DNA of 64,000 nt, taken from Nocardia xishanensis NBRC 101358. GTDB lineage: Bacteria > Actinomycetota > Actinomycetes > Mycobacteriales > Mycobacteriaceae. This document shows, piece after piece, positions 24,968 through 33,428 of the stretch (within the stretch, counting starts at the first letter, position 1; the number at the start of each line of letters is the position of its first letter). Under the pieces are notes generated by a model that worked only from the letters and a program-made list of their open reading frames with translations, was not told where the DNA came from and made no database searches. The DNA is taken from assembly GCF_001613365.1 (NCBI RefSeq), contig NZ_BDCF01000032.1, positions 23,802 through 87,801 on the forward strand, in the 5' to 3' direction. The position numbers and the translations under genes are program-made.

Positions 24968-25124
24968 GGGCATCACCTCCGGGTCCGAGCCGCCCCCTAC
25001 GAGCAGCCAGTTACCGCCGATTTCCCGGTTCGCCGCGATCGAAACAGCGCCAGGGGGCCGATGTTCGCCGGGCGCGGCGCGCCGGTAACGTCGGACCGGA
25101 CCCCGGACACAGGAGGCGAAGCTC

Positions 25125-25607
25125 GTGACGCAGGCAGACGAGCGGGCCGCCGAACTCGCGCGACTCGCCCTCGACCACGGCCTCTCCATCGCGGTCGCCG
25201 AATCGCTCACCTGCGGCCGGCTGGCCTGCTCGCTCGGCGCCGCGCCGGACTCGAGCGACTGGTTCCGCGGCGGTGTGGTGGCCTATCACCCCGACGTCAA
25301 ACACCGGCTGCTCGACGTGCCCGACGTGCCGGTCGTCTCGGAGACCGCGGCCCGCGCGATGGCGACCGGCGTGCGCGCGCTCGTGGGCGCCACCGCAGCG
25401 GTCGCGGTCACCGGAGTCGGCGGACCCGATCCGCAGGACGGCGAGCCCGCGGGCTCGGTCTGGTTCGCGGTGGCCACCGGCGGCGAGGTGCGCGCCGAGC
25501 ACCGCACGTTCGACGGCGACCCGGACCGCGTCCTCGACCAGACGGTCGACCACGCGCTCGACCTGCTCTTGGAGGCGACGAAAGCGCTACGAGCCGAGAA
25601 TCTTTGA
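25125..25607 (+). CDS. pncC: CinA C-terminal family nicotinamide-nucleotide amidohydrolase
   Basis: A 160-residue stand-alone CinA_C domain. AVAESLTCGRLACSLG is the family signature with the catalytic Ser/Thr region, followed by FRGGVVAYHPDVKHRLL and AVTGVGGPDPQDGEPAGSVW. The enzyme hydrolyses nicotinamide mononucleotide to nicotinate mononucleotide in the pyridine-nucleotide salvage cycle (established for PncC). The start is GTG preceded by AGGAGG. Confidence 0.92.
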   Translation: MTQADERAAELARLALDHGLSIAVAESLTCGRLACSLGAAPDSSDWFRGGVVAYHPDVKHRLLDVPDVPVVSETAARAMATGVRALVGATAAVAVTGVGGPDPQDGEPAGSVWFAVATGGEVRAEHRTFDGDPDRVLDQTVDHALDLLLEATKALRAENL

Positions 25608-25614
25608 GCTCGAG

Positions 25615-26106
25615 TCAGGACGCCGAGCGCTTCACCTCGGCGAAGAACGCGCGCATGCCGTCGCCGATGTCGGCGAGTTCGATGTACGGCACGCCCTCGG
25701 AGGCGCCGTCGATGTAGGCGAAACGCATGTCCCCGCCTATGTCGCCGCTTTGCAGCACCGGAAGGCCGTCGCGCGCGGCCGCGGCGACGGCGGCGTCGAA
25801 GTCGGCCGGTTCGAAGCACACGTGGTGCAGGCCGGGGCCGCAGCGGGCGAGGAAGTCTGCATAGATGCTTTCCCCGCGGACCGGTTCGATCAATTCGAGC
25901 TGCATGTCGTCGAGGTACGACAGCGCGATGTGCGCGGTGAAATCGGCGGGACGGTCCCGGTAGGTGCATGTGCGCGGGCCGAATTCGACGCCGGTGATGC
26001 GTGTCCATTTCCGCACGCCGTATTGCGTGACGAAGAAGCGTTCCGCCTTCTCGATATCGTCGGTCACCCACGCGATCTGGGTGATCGGTCCATCACTGAA
26101 ACCCAT
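25615..26106 (-). CDS. VOC family protein, methylmalonyl-CoA epimerase/glyoxalase-like
   Basis: A 163-residue single-module VOC protein. Metal-ligand positions are seen in ITQIAWVTDDIEKAERFF, LELIEPV, GLHHVCFEPADFD and YIELAD. The pattern GLHHVCF is shared with methylmalonyl-CoA epimerases and related isomerases. The substrate is not determinable. The gene converges on pncC with 7 nt between stops. Confidence 0.85.
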   Translation of the reverse strand: MGFSDGPITQIAWVTDDIEKAERFFVTQYGVRKWTRITGVEFGPRTCTYRDRPADFTAHIALSYLDDMQLELIEPVRGESIYADFLARCGPGLHHVCFEPADFDAAVAAAARDGLPVLQSGDIGGDMRFAYIDGASEGVPYIELADIGDGMRAFFAEVKRSAS

Positions 26107-26219
26107 ACCGGTTCCCGCGTTCGATCGCCGGGTCGGCCCTCGGATATCTGATGCTCATGAACCGACGTTAAGCGACTCCACTTAATCTCTCAATTCGAAG
26201 CGCTTAGATCGCGCTCGGT

Positions 26220-26244
26220 GTTTAGCGAGCACGGCGCGTGGAAT
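26220..26244 (+). promoter_or_regulatory. possible SigF-like promoter of the heptose cluster
   Basis: GTTT at 26220-26223, exactly 15 nt, then TGGAAT at 26239-26244, one mismatch from GGGAAT. It lies 36 nt upstream of the first gene of the cluster. The -10 mismatch makes this tentative. Confidence 0.35.
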
Positions 26245-26280
26245 CGCGAGAGCGGAGATCCGGCCGGTCGGAAGGACGCC

Positions 26281-26793
26281 ATGAGCGATGCCATCGAATC
26301 GGACGGCGGCGCCGACCGAGGTAGCGAGGCGGTTCTGCCGCGCGGCCTGCTGGTCGAGACCCTCCGTCGGCATCGGGCGGCCGGTGCGCGGATCGTGTTC
26401 ACCAACGGCTGTTTCGACGTGCTGCACGCCGGACACATCGCTTACCTGGACGAGGCCAAGCGGCTCGGCGACATCTTGGTCGTCGCGGTCAATTCCGACC
26501 GCAGCGTCCGGAGGCTGAAAGGTCCGGACCGCCCGGTGAATGCCGAGGGCGACCGCTGCGCGGTGCTGGCCGCCCTCCGCTGCGTCGATCACGTCACGAT
26601 CTTCGACGAGGACACACCGGCGGAGCTGCTGCGGGCGACCGAACCGGACCTGTACGTCAAAGGCGGCGACTACCAACCGGAGACGCTGCCCGAGTCGCCG
26701 ATCGTGCGCGCCTACGGCGGCGAGGTCCGTGTCCTCGGCTACCTCGCCGACCATTCGACCTCGGCGATGATCGATCGGATTCGCGGCCGGTGA
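26281..26793 (+). CDS. hldC: D-glycero-beta-D-manno-heptose 1-phosphate adenylyltransferase-like protein (RfaE2/HldC)
   Basis: A 170-residue nucleotidyltransferase. The cytidylyltransferase-like fold is marked by FTNGCFDVLHAGHIAYLDEA with the HxGH motif, VNSDRSVRRLKGPDRPV, and LYVKGGDY near the end, all typical of the RfaE domain II. It would activate heptose-1-phosphate with ATP to ADP-heptose. ATG at 26281 follows GGAAGG. It is the first gene of a rightward cluster containing glycosyltransferases, gmhA and a PfkB kinase, which together support a heptose role. Confidence 0.9.
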   Translation: MSDAIESDGGADRGSEAVLPRGLLVETLRRHRAAGARIVFTNGCFDVLHAGHIAYLDEAKRLGDILVVAVNSDRSVRRLKGPDRPVNAEGDRCAVLAALRCVDHVTIFDEDTPAELLRATEPDLYVKGGDYQPETLPESPIVRAYGGEVRVLGYLADHSTSAMIDRIRGR

Positions 26794-26967
26794 AGCGGTG
26801 CGTCCGAACTCCCGCACGCGCCACTCGATCCGCCTTGTCGATTGGTCATGGACAAAGCGGGTAAGCGCCGCACATGGAAGCGCCGTGATCATCGCCGCAC
26901 GCGGCGGACCGCCTCGATCCGCCGCCGCCGGATGTTCCGCCGGGCGCCGACGGAAAGGGAGTATCTC

Positions 26968-28185
26968 GTGAAGATCGCCATGGTTTCCGAGCACGCCAAC
27001 CCCCTCGCCCAGCTCGGCGGCGTCGACGCGGGGGGCCAGAACGTGCACGTCGGCGAGCTGGCGGCCGCGTTCACCCGGCGCGGTCACGACGTCACGGTGT
27101 ATTCCCGTCGCGACGATCCGGCGATCGACACCACGATCACCACCGACGCCGGTTATCGAGTCGTCCACGTGCCGGCCGGTCCGCCGAAACCTATTCCCAA
27201 GGACGACATCCTGGCCCATCTCGGCGAATTCACGACCTTCCTGCACGAACATTGGTCGACGCACCGTCCCGATCTGGTGCACGCGCACTTCTGGATGTCC
27301 GCGGTCGCGGCGGAGCTGGCCGCCACCCGCGAGCTCCGGATCCCGGTGGTGCTGACCTTCCACGCGCTCGGCACCGTGAAGCGCCGCTATCAGGGCGAAG
27401 CGGACACCAGCCCACCCTCGCGCATCAAGCTCGAAAGGCTGGTCGCACAACGCGCCCACCATGTGATCGCCACGTGCACCGACGAAGTCGAGGAACTCGT
27501 CCGCATGGGTCTTCCGCACGCGCGCGCCACCGTCGTGCCGTGCGGCGTCGACCTCACGCGATTCGGTCCGCACGGCCCGTCGGAACGGCGCGGCGCTCGC
27601 CACCGGCTGGTCTCGGTGGGCAGGCTGGTGCCCCGCAAGGGTTTCGACACCACCATCAGGGCGCTCGCGCAGCTGCCGGACGTCGAATTGCTGATCGCGG
27701 GCGGCTCCGCCGACGGCAACGACCCGACCGGCGCGGAAGCGCGGCGGCTACAGCAGGTGGCGACCGAGGCCGGGGTCGACGACCGCGTGCGTCTGCTCGG
27801 GCAAGTCTCTCGTGCGGCCATGCCCGCGCTGCTGCGTTCGGCCGACGTGGTCGTGTGCACGCCGTGGTACGAGCCGTTCGGAATGGTGCCGCTGGAGGCG
27901 ATGGCCTGCGGCCGCCCCGTGGTGGCCAGCGCGGTGGGCGGACTGCTCGACACGGTGATCGACGGCGTCACCGGAACCCTGGTCAGCCCACCGGAACCGG
28001 GCCCGGTGGCGCGGGCGTTGCGCCCGCTGCTCGACGACGACGCGCTGCGCCGCGACTGGGGCACGGCCGGATATCAGCGGGCGCGCGGGCGCTACTCGTG
28101 GGATCGCGTCGCCGACGAAACCCTGACCGCATACCAGCGCGTGATCCCGGCGCCGTCGGCCACCAAGTTCGCGGCCGCCGGTTGA
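26968..28185 (+). CDS. glycosyltransferase, GT4 family (GT-B fold)
   Basis: A 405-residue GT4-type transferase. The N-terminal acceptor domain begins VKIAMVSEHANPLAQLGGVDAGGQNVHVG, a signature shared with sucrose-phosphate synthase/MshA-type enzymes. The C-terminal donor domain has SVGRLVPRKGFDTTI, the E-X7-E motif in YEPFGMVPLEAMACG and GGLLDTVIDG. GTG at 26968 has GGGAG 6 nt upstream. In this cluster it could add a heptose or glucose unit to a cell-surface acceptor or metabolite (inference). Confidence 0.9.
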   Translation: MKIAMVSEHANPLAQLGGVDAGGQNVHVGELAAAFTRRGHDVTVYSRRDDPAIDTTITTDAGYRVVHVPAGPPKPIPKDDILAHLGEFTTFLHEHWSTHRPDLVHAHFWMSAVAAELAATRELRIPVVLTFHALGTVKRRYQGEADTSPPSRIKLERLVAQRAHHVIATCTDEVEELVRMGLPHARATVVPCGVDLTRFGPHGPSERRGARHRLVSVGRLVPRKGFDTTIRALAQLPDVELLIAGGSADGNDPTGAEARRLQQVATEAGVDDRVRLLGQVSRAAMPALLRSADVVVCTPWYEPFGMVPLEAMACGRPVVASAVGGLLDTVIDGVTGTLVSPPEPGPVARALRPLLDDDALRRDWGTAGYQRARGRYSWDRVADETLTAYQRVIPAPSATKFAAAG

Positions 28186-28216
28186 CCTCCGTCATCGACC
28201 TCCGAAAGGACCTCTC

Positions 28217-28921
28217 GTGAGTCAACCGACGAACAACCGGCTCGGCACCGTTCTGATCACCGGCGGCGCGTCCGGCCTCGGCGCAGCGACGGTCGACGCC
28301 GTACACGCCGCGGGTGGCGTCGCGCTCGTGATCGACCGCGACAAACCGGACTCCGACGTCATCTGGGAATACGCGGATCTGGCGTATTCCGAAGACGCCG
28401 AGCGCGCGGTCCGTACCCTGATCGACCGCGCGGGCGGACGGCTCGACGCGGTGTTCACCGCCGCGGGCGTCGACTCCTGCGGCAAGCTCGACGAGGTCGC
28501 GACCGAAGACTGGGAGCGGGTCGTCCGGGTGAACCTGCTCGGCACCGCCGCGGTCATCCGCGCCGCGCTGCCCGCGTTGCGAGCCAGTCGCGGCACGATC
28601 GTCACTGTCGCCTCCACCCTCGGTCTGAAAGCCTTGCCCGACGCCACCGCCTACTGCGCCTCGAAATTCGGTGTGGTCGGGCTGACCAGGGCGCTGGCGG
28701 CCGAGACCGCGGGCGAGGTGGGGGTCACCCTGCTCGTGCCCGGCGGCATGCACACCGCCTTCTTCGACGGGCGGCCCGATCGGTACGCTCCGCCGCCCGG
28801 TATCGAACTGAACAAGCCCGAAGACGTCGCCGCCACGGCAGTGTTCGCCATGTCCCAGCCGCCCGGCTGCGAGATCAGGGAGATGGTCGTCTGCCATTCC
28901 ACCGAACAGTCCTGGCCGTGA
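28217..28921 (+). CDS. SDR family oxidoreductase in the heptose cluster
   Basis: A 234-residue classical SDR. Cofactor motif TGGASGLG at residues about 15-22, TAAGVDS for the structural motif, catalytic Ser in ASTLGLK and YCASKFG. It is shorter than the extended-SDR epimerase HldD, so it is not an obvious heptose 6-epimerase; it could oxidise, reduce or epimerise the sugar or an unrelated metabolite. GTG start with AAAGGA upstream. It lies between the GT4 and GT9 genes. Confidence 0.88.
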   Translation: MSQPTNNRLGTVLITGGASGLGAATVDAVHAAGGVALVIDRDKPDSDVIWEYADLAYSEDAERAVRTLIDRAGGRLDAVFTAAGVDSCGKLDEVATEDWERVVRVNLLGTAAVIRAALPALRASRGTIVTVASTLGLKALPDATAYCASKFGVVGLTRALAAETAGEVGVTLLVPGGMHTAFFDGRPDRYAPPPGIELNKPEDVAATAVFAMSQPPGCEIREMVVCHSTEQSWP

Positions 28922-28946
28922 GCGACTTCGGCCATCTCGCGCCGGC

Positions 28947-29993
28947 ATGACCGGGCACGTGCTGGCGGCCCGGCTCGACAGCGCGGGCGACGTCCTGGTC
29001 ACCGGTCCCGCCGTCCGCGCCGTCGCGGCGCGGGCGGATCGAGTGACATTCCTGGCCGGGCAGCGCGGGCGGGCGGCCGCCGAACTGCTGCCCGGCGTGC
29101 ATCGGGTGGTCGAATTCCAGGCGGGCTGGGTCGATTTCGACCCGCCGCCGGTCACCGCGACGACGATCGACCATCTTCGCACCGATATCGCGGCGCTCGG
29201 CGTGGACGAGGCGCTGATCTTCACCTCGTTCCACCAGTCGCCGCTGCCGCTGGCGCTGGTGCTGCGCACCGCGGGCGTCCGCAGGATCTGCGCGATCAGC
29301 ACCGATTACCCTGGCTCGCTACTGGATGTGCGGCATCAGCCGGACGAGGACCTGCCCGAGCCGGTCAGAGCCGTCTCACTGGCGCGGGCGGCCGGTTATC
29401 CGGCGACCGACACTTCGATGCGAATCCGTGCCGATCTGCCCGACGTGCGGGCGCTGTCGGGCGGCCCGGGGTATGTGGTGTTCCATCCCGGCGCGGCCGT
29501 CCCGGCGCGGCGCATGTCGGCGGAACGGTCCGCGTCGATCGTCGCGGCGCTGTGCCGGGCGGGTCACCGGGTGCTGGTCACCGGCAGCCGGGAGGAGAAG
29601 GAACTGACCGCCGCCGTCGCGGCGGGCGTGGCCGAAGACTTGGGTGGCGCCACGGATTTCGCGATGCTGGCGGCCGTGCTGCGCGACGCCCGCGTGGTCG
29701 TCGCGCCCAATACCGCGGCCGCGCATCTGGCGGCGGCGGTGGGCACGCCGATCGTCTCGCTGTTCGCCCCCGTGGTTCCCGCGTGCCGTTGGGCGCCGCA
29801 CGGTGTGCCGACGATCTTGCTCGGCGACCGGTCCGCGGCGTGCGCGGGCTCGCGGGCGCGCACCTGCCCGGTGCCAGGTCATCCGTGCCTGGAGGAGATC
29901 GAGGACGGCGCGGTGGTCGCCGCGGTGGCACAGCTGGCCGGCATCGAGCGCTCACTCGGCGCCGAAGATGATCTCGAGCAACGGGGCGCGTGA
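28947..29993 (+). CDS. glycosyltransferase family 9, ADP-heptosyltransferase-like
   Basis: A 348-residue GT-B protein of the WaaC/WaaF/WaaQ type. ARLDSAGDVLVTGPAVRAV is the GT9 N-terminal signature. The donor-site regions are FHPGAAVPARRMSAE and VVVAPNTAAAHLAAAVGTP with LFAPVVPACRWAPHG. Several cysteines near the C terminus (ACAGSRARTCPVPGHPC) are typical of the family. It would transfer heptose from ADP-heptose. In a mycolic actinomycete without LPS the acceptor must be something else, which is why the cluster is notable. Confidence 0.9.
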   Translation: MTGHVLAARLDSAGDVLVTGPAVRAVAARADRVTFLAGQRGRAAAELLPGVHRVVEFQAGWVDFDPPPVTATTIDHLRTDIAALGVDEALIFTSFHQSPLPLALVLRTAGVRRICAISTDYPGSLLDVRHQPDEDLPEPVRAVSLARAAGYPATDTSMRIRADLPDVRALSGGPGYVVFHPGAAVPARRMSAERSASIVAALCRAGHRVLVTGSREEKELTAAVAAGVAEDLGGATDFAMLAAVLRDARVVVAPNTAAAHLAAAVGTPIVSLFAPVVPACRWAPHGVPTILLGDRSAACAGSRARTCPVPGHPCLEEIEDGAVVAAVAQLAGIERSLGAEDDLEQRGA

Positions 29994-30351
29994 GCCGAAA
30001 AGCGCCCTCCACCAGGCGTATGGAGAACCGCTTCCGTTCGACGGTTTCGAAGTGCTCGGCCGGGGCATGTCCGAGACAAGGCGGTGCCCGCACCGCCATA
30101 CCCTGCGGAAACGAGGAGGTCAGCAAGCGCGGAGCGGTTATGCCCCTCGCCGAGCCGGACAGCACGTCCCGCCTCAGTGTCGTTTCACGACACTCCATCA
30201 CCGACACCACCGGTCTCGCCCGGCCCCGCACCGGTCCGGTCGATGCCGGAGGCGCTCGAACAGTGGCGGCGACTACGCCGCGCCGATATCCGCACCGGCG
30301 TGGTGACCGACCAGTACGGCGCGCGGGCGCGAGGAGGAAGGAATATCCATC
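29994..30351 (+). other. gap of 358 bases with coding-like composition but no intact gene
   Basis: A frame from ATG 30139 (GGAG 5 nt upstream) overlaps the gmhA start by GTGA and looks coding for about its first 35 codons. After that the coding-like codon pattern shifts to another frame, where MPEALEQWRRLRRADIR appears from about 30243. This could be a short gene broken by a frameshift, or chance. AGGAGG at about 30114 is not at usable spacing from any start. Confidence 0.3.
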
Positions 30352-30960
30352 GTGAACGGCGCAGCGAATCGGCATGGCAGGCCCGCTTCGGCCGAACTGG
30401 AAGAACACTTCGACGCGCTCGTCTCGGCGCTCGGTCGCAATATCCGGCCCGCGGTGGCCCGGGTGCTGTCCTGGGGCGAGCAGCTCGCCGTCGTCTACGA
30501 CCGCGGCGGGCGATTGTTCGTGTGCGGCAACGGCGGCAGCGCCGCCGAAGCGCAGCATCTGACCGCCGAACTCACCGGCCGCTTTCGCGCCGAACGCCGA
30601 CCGCTGTCCGCCATCTCCCTGCACGCCGAAACCTCCAGTCTCACCGCGATAGTCAACGACTACGGGTCCGACGAGATGTTCGCCAGACAGCTGCGCGCCC
30701 ACGGCCGCCCCGGTGATGTCCTGATCGCGTTGTCCACCAGCGGCTCCAGCGCGAATGTCGTCGCCGCGGCCAAGACCGGACACGAAATCGGCCTCGCCAC
30801 TTGGGCGATGACCGGACCGTCCCCCAACACCCTCGCCGCGCTGTGCGACGACGCGATCCCGATCGAAGCCGATGCCGTCTCCACCGTGCAGGAGATGCAC
30901 CTGGTGCTGGTACACGCGCTGTGCACGGCGCTGGAGGCCGCGCTCGGGACGGATTCGTGA
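30352..30960 (+). CDS. gmhA: sedoheptulose 7-phosphate isomerase (SIS domain)
   Basis: A 202-residue SIS-domain protein. The substrate-binding signature FVCGNGGSAAEAQHLTAELTGRF lies at about residues 56-78, followed by SLHAETSSLTAIVNDYG, LIALSTSGSSANVV and the catalytic histidine/glutamate region VQEMHLVLVHALC. GmhA converts sedoheptulose 7-phosphate to D-glycero-D-manno-heptose 7-phosphate, the first committed step of the heptose pathway. GTG start with GAGGAGGAAGG upstream. Its stop overlaps the kinase start as GTGA. Confidence 0.92.
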   Translation: MNGAANRHGRPASAELEEHFDALVSALGRNIRPAVARVLSWGEQLAVVYDRGGRLFVCGNGGSAAEAQHLTAELTGRFRAERRPLSAISLHAETSSLTAIVNDYGSDEMFARQLRAHGRPGDVLIALSTSGSSANVVAAAKTGHEIGLATWAMTGPSPNTLAALCDDAIPIEADAVSTVQEMHLVLVHALCTALEAALGTDS

Positions 30961-31952
30961 TATCCGGGGGCCCGCTGGTCGTGGTGGGCGACGCGCTGCT
31001 CGACATCGAGGTCGAGGGCCGCGCGGACCGGTACAGCCCGGACGGGCACGTCCCGGTCGTCGACGTCACCGCGCGATCGTTTCGCCCCGGCGGCGCGGGA
31101 CTCGCCGCGCTGCTCGGCGTCCAGGACGTCGCCGAGGTGGTGCTGGTGACCGGCGTCGCCGACGATCCGGCGGGTGAACGGCTCCGCGCGGCGATGCCGT
31201 CACGCGTTCGCCTCGTCCCGCTGCCGTTCGCGGGCAGCACGGTCTGCAAGGAGCGCGTGCGTGCGGTCGGTCCGTGCGCGGGAGCCAGCCCCGACGGCGT
31301 GCCCGTTCCGGTCACTCGCCTCGACTTCGGCGACGGGCGGGTGTCCCCTGATTCCGTCACCGCGGACGCGCGGACGGCCATCGCCTCGGCCTGCGCCGTT
31401 CTGGTCGCCGACTACGGCCGCGGCGCCGCAGCGCACCCGGAAATCCGGGCGTTGGTCGAGGAGCGGGCCCGTCGGGTGCCGGTCGTCTGGGATCCGCATC
31501 CTCGCGGCCCTGAGCCGGTGCGCGGCGCCGCGCTGATCACCCCGAACCGCGACGAGGCCGAGCGCTTCGTCCCCGATCGGCCGGATTTCGCGGGCCGCGC
31601 GAAGGTACTGACGGATCGCTGGGCGGCGCGGGCGGTCGCGATCACGCTCGGTGCGGACGGCGCGGTGTTGTATCGCCGCTTTCGGCCGAGCGTCTTGCAT
31701 GTGCCGATCCCGGCCGAGCGCCGCGCTCCGGCCGCGGCGGACACCTGCGGCGCAGGAGACCGGTTCGCCTCCGCCGCGACCGTCGCCATGTCCGAGGGCG
31801 CCGAGCCGGAGAACGCGGTGCGGCACGCGGTCGTCTCGGCGACCGAATTCGTCCGCCGCGGTGCGGCTTCCGCGTTCGCCACGGCCCAGACGGCCTCGCG
31901 CGAGGCCGACCGGACACACACCGGCGTCGTGGCGCGCTCGGTGCACTGGTGA
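30957..31952 (+). CDS. PfkB-family sugar kinase, heptose kinase-like (HldA/RfaE1)
   Basis: A 331-residue ribokinase-fold protein. The N-terminal signature is VVVGDALLDIEVEGRADRYSPDG with the RfaE1-like PVVDV, FRPGGAGLAALL and the ATP/catalytic motif DTCGAGDRFASAA with the general-base Asp. It is likely the D-glycero-D-manno-heptose 7-phosphate kinase, given its translational coupling to gmhA by a GTGA overlap. No gmhB phosphatase gene is in the window; the pathway would need one elsewhere. Confidence 0.87.
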   Translation: MISGGPLVVVGDALLDIEVEGRADRYSPDGHVPVVDVTARSFRPGGAGLAALLGVQDVAEVVLVTGVADDPAGERLRAAMPSRVRLVPLPFAGSTVCKERVRAVGPCAGASPDGVPVPVTRLDFGDGRVSPDSVTADARTAIASACAVLVADYGRGAAAHPEIRALVEERARRVPVVWDPHPRGPEPVRGAALITPNRDEAERFVPDRPDFAGRAKVLTDRWAARAVAITLGADGAVLYRRFRPSVLHVPIPAERRAPAAADTCGAGDRFASAATVAMSEGAEPENAVRHAVVSATEFVRRGAASAFATAQTASREADRTHTGVVARSVHW

Positions 31953-32111
31953 GTATCGCTCGCGCGGGGATTCGCTGCCGCGACGCTGGGTAACCGGCAC
32001 GCGTGCGACGCGCTGCCGATCGTGGCCTACCCGACGCTGCCCGCGACGAGGACGGGTGCTGGGGCGACGGACCGCCGCTGCGGCACCGATGAGCACGGAA
32101 AGGAGGACAGC

Positions 32112-32309
32112 ATGGAACGCGGTAACAGCAAGCACGGGCCGAAGCGCGACGACGAGCTCGCGCACGAATTGCAGGGCGCGCTGCGCAGCAACCGATCGGT
32201 TCGCGGCGAGGAGTGGCGCGATCCCGAACCGCTCGCTGACGAGGAAGAAGTCCTGACCGCTCGTCCCGAGCTCCCGCGTCCGGCCCCGCCGGACAACCCG
32301 CAACCCTGA
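32112..32309 (+). CDS. small acidic stress-type protein, about 65 residues
   Basis: A 65-residue soluble protein, strongly charged, with KHGPKRDDELAHELQGALR and RGEEWRDPEPLADEEE. The pattern KHxPRxDE...RxEEWRxPEP is one I recognise from small conserved actinobacterial proteins of unknown function. A strong Shine-Dalgarno, GGAAAGGAGG, lies before the ATG. The C terminus is Pro rich and probably disordered. It follows the heptose cluster by 159 nt. Confidence 0.82.
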   Translation: MERGNSKHGPKRDDELAHELQGALRSNRSVRGEEWRDPEPLADEEEVLTARPELPRPAPPDNPQP

Positions 32310-32470
32310 CGAGCACCGTCGCGGCGACGCCGACCCGGCCACGCCGAGACGGTCGTACCGGAATCGGGCTAGATTGGTAGTCCTCGCCCCGGTGCGTTCG
32401 CGCGCCGAGCCGCCGCGGGCGTCGTTCGATGCAGTCGCCCACCTGCGGGCACGGCCGAGGCGGAGCAGCG

Positions 32471-33424
32471 ATGGACACGTTCGTTTTCGACAGCGAGGAT
32501 CTCGACGCGACCGAGGCGATGCTGAACGCGGCCTACACCAAGATGCGGATCGGCAGCAGTCAGGGGCGGACGCGCACGAAGGTCGCCCGCGACGTGCTCG
32601 GCACGATCAGCGTCGACCAGCTGGAGCTGGGATTCGACATGGCCTACCGCGCCGACCCGCTCGGCCGCGTGTGCCTGTGCGATATGGAGAGCGGCGCCAT
32701 CGAGGAAACCTTCGCCGACGGCTCGACAGACACCTTCGTGTCCGGGGACTTGGCGCTCATCGCGCCGCCGGACGAACCGTATTCCGGCGTTGTGCGCGGC
32801 GCGCGCTACCGGCTCACCATGTTCGACCCTGCGCTGCTCACCCAGGTCGCCGCGGCGATCCCAGGCCGCGGAGCCGGGCTGGTACGCCTGACGCATCATC
32901 GTCCGGTCTCCGACACCGCGGTCGCTGAGTTGCGTCAGGTGATCCGGTGGCTGCACCAGCACGTTCTCGACGTGCCCGAGGCGCGCGAATCTCCGCTCAT
33001 CGCCGCCTCGGCCGGTCAGTGTCTCGCGGCGGGCGTCTTGCAGGCCTTCCCGAACAACGCGTCGCCGAATCCGACGGTCGTCGACCGAAGGGACGCCCAC
33101 CCGGACACCCTGCGCCGCGCCATCGCCTACATCGAGGCGCACGCGAACGAGCCGATCACTGTGGCCGACATCGCGGCGGGCGCGTACGTGACCATCCGTG
33201 CCGTCCAGCTCGCGTTCCGCAGGCATCTGGATTCGACGCCGATGTCGTATCTCCGAAAGGTGCGGTTGGCCGGCGCGCACGAGCAGTTGCGCGCGACCGG
33301 GCCCGGCAGCGGGCAGACCGTCACAAGCGTCGCCGCGGACTGGGGTTTCGCGCATCCCGGCCGGTTCGCGAGCGCCTACCGCGAGGCCTACGGCGTCTCG
33401 CCGCAGACCACGTTGCACGACTGA
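32471..33424 (+). CDS. AraC family transcriptional regulator
   Basis: A 317-residue regulator with the AraC-type DNA-binding domain at the C terminus (about residues 215-315): AIAYIEAHANEPITVADIAAGAYVTIRAVQLAFRRHL and the second helix-turn-helix TVTSVAADWGFAHPGRFASAYREAYG. The N-terminal 190 residues resemble the AraC-binding-like sensing domain (DAFVSGDLALIAPPDEPYSG-type region). ATG at 32471 follows CGGAG; the frame opens 14 codons earlier. Its ligand and target genes are unknown; it converges on the GAF-like gene with 4 nt between stops. Confidence 0.9.
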   Translation: MDTFVFDSEDLDATEAMLNAAYTKMRIGSSQGRTRTKVARDVLGTISVDQLELGFDMAYRADPLGRVCLCDMESGAIEETFADGSTDTFVSGDLALIAPPDEPYSGVVRGARYRLTMFDPALLTQVAAAIPGRGAGLVRLTHHRPVSDTAVAELRQVIRWLHQHVLDVPEARESPLIAASAGQCLAAGVLQAFPNNASPNPTVVDRRDAHPDTLRRAIAYIEAHANEPITVADIAAGAYVTIRAVQLAFRRHLDSTPMSYLRKVRLAGAHEQLRATGPGSGQTVTSVAADWGFAHPGRFASAYREAYGVSPQTTLHD

Positions 33425-33428
33425 CAGG

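Noticed and set aside
22883..25717. 944-codon plus-strand open frame
   Set aside because: Runs in the wrong frame through the VOC gene and antisense to the XRE and cold-shock genes.
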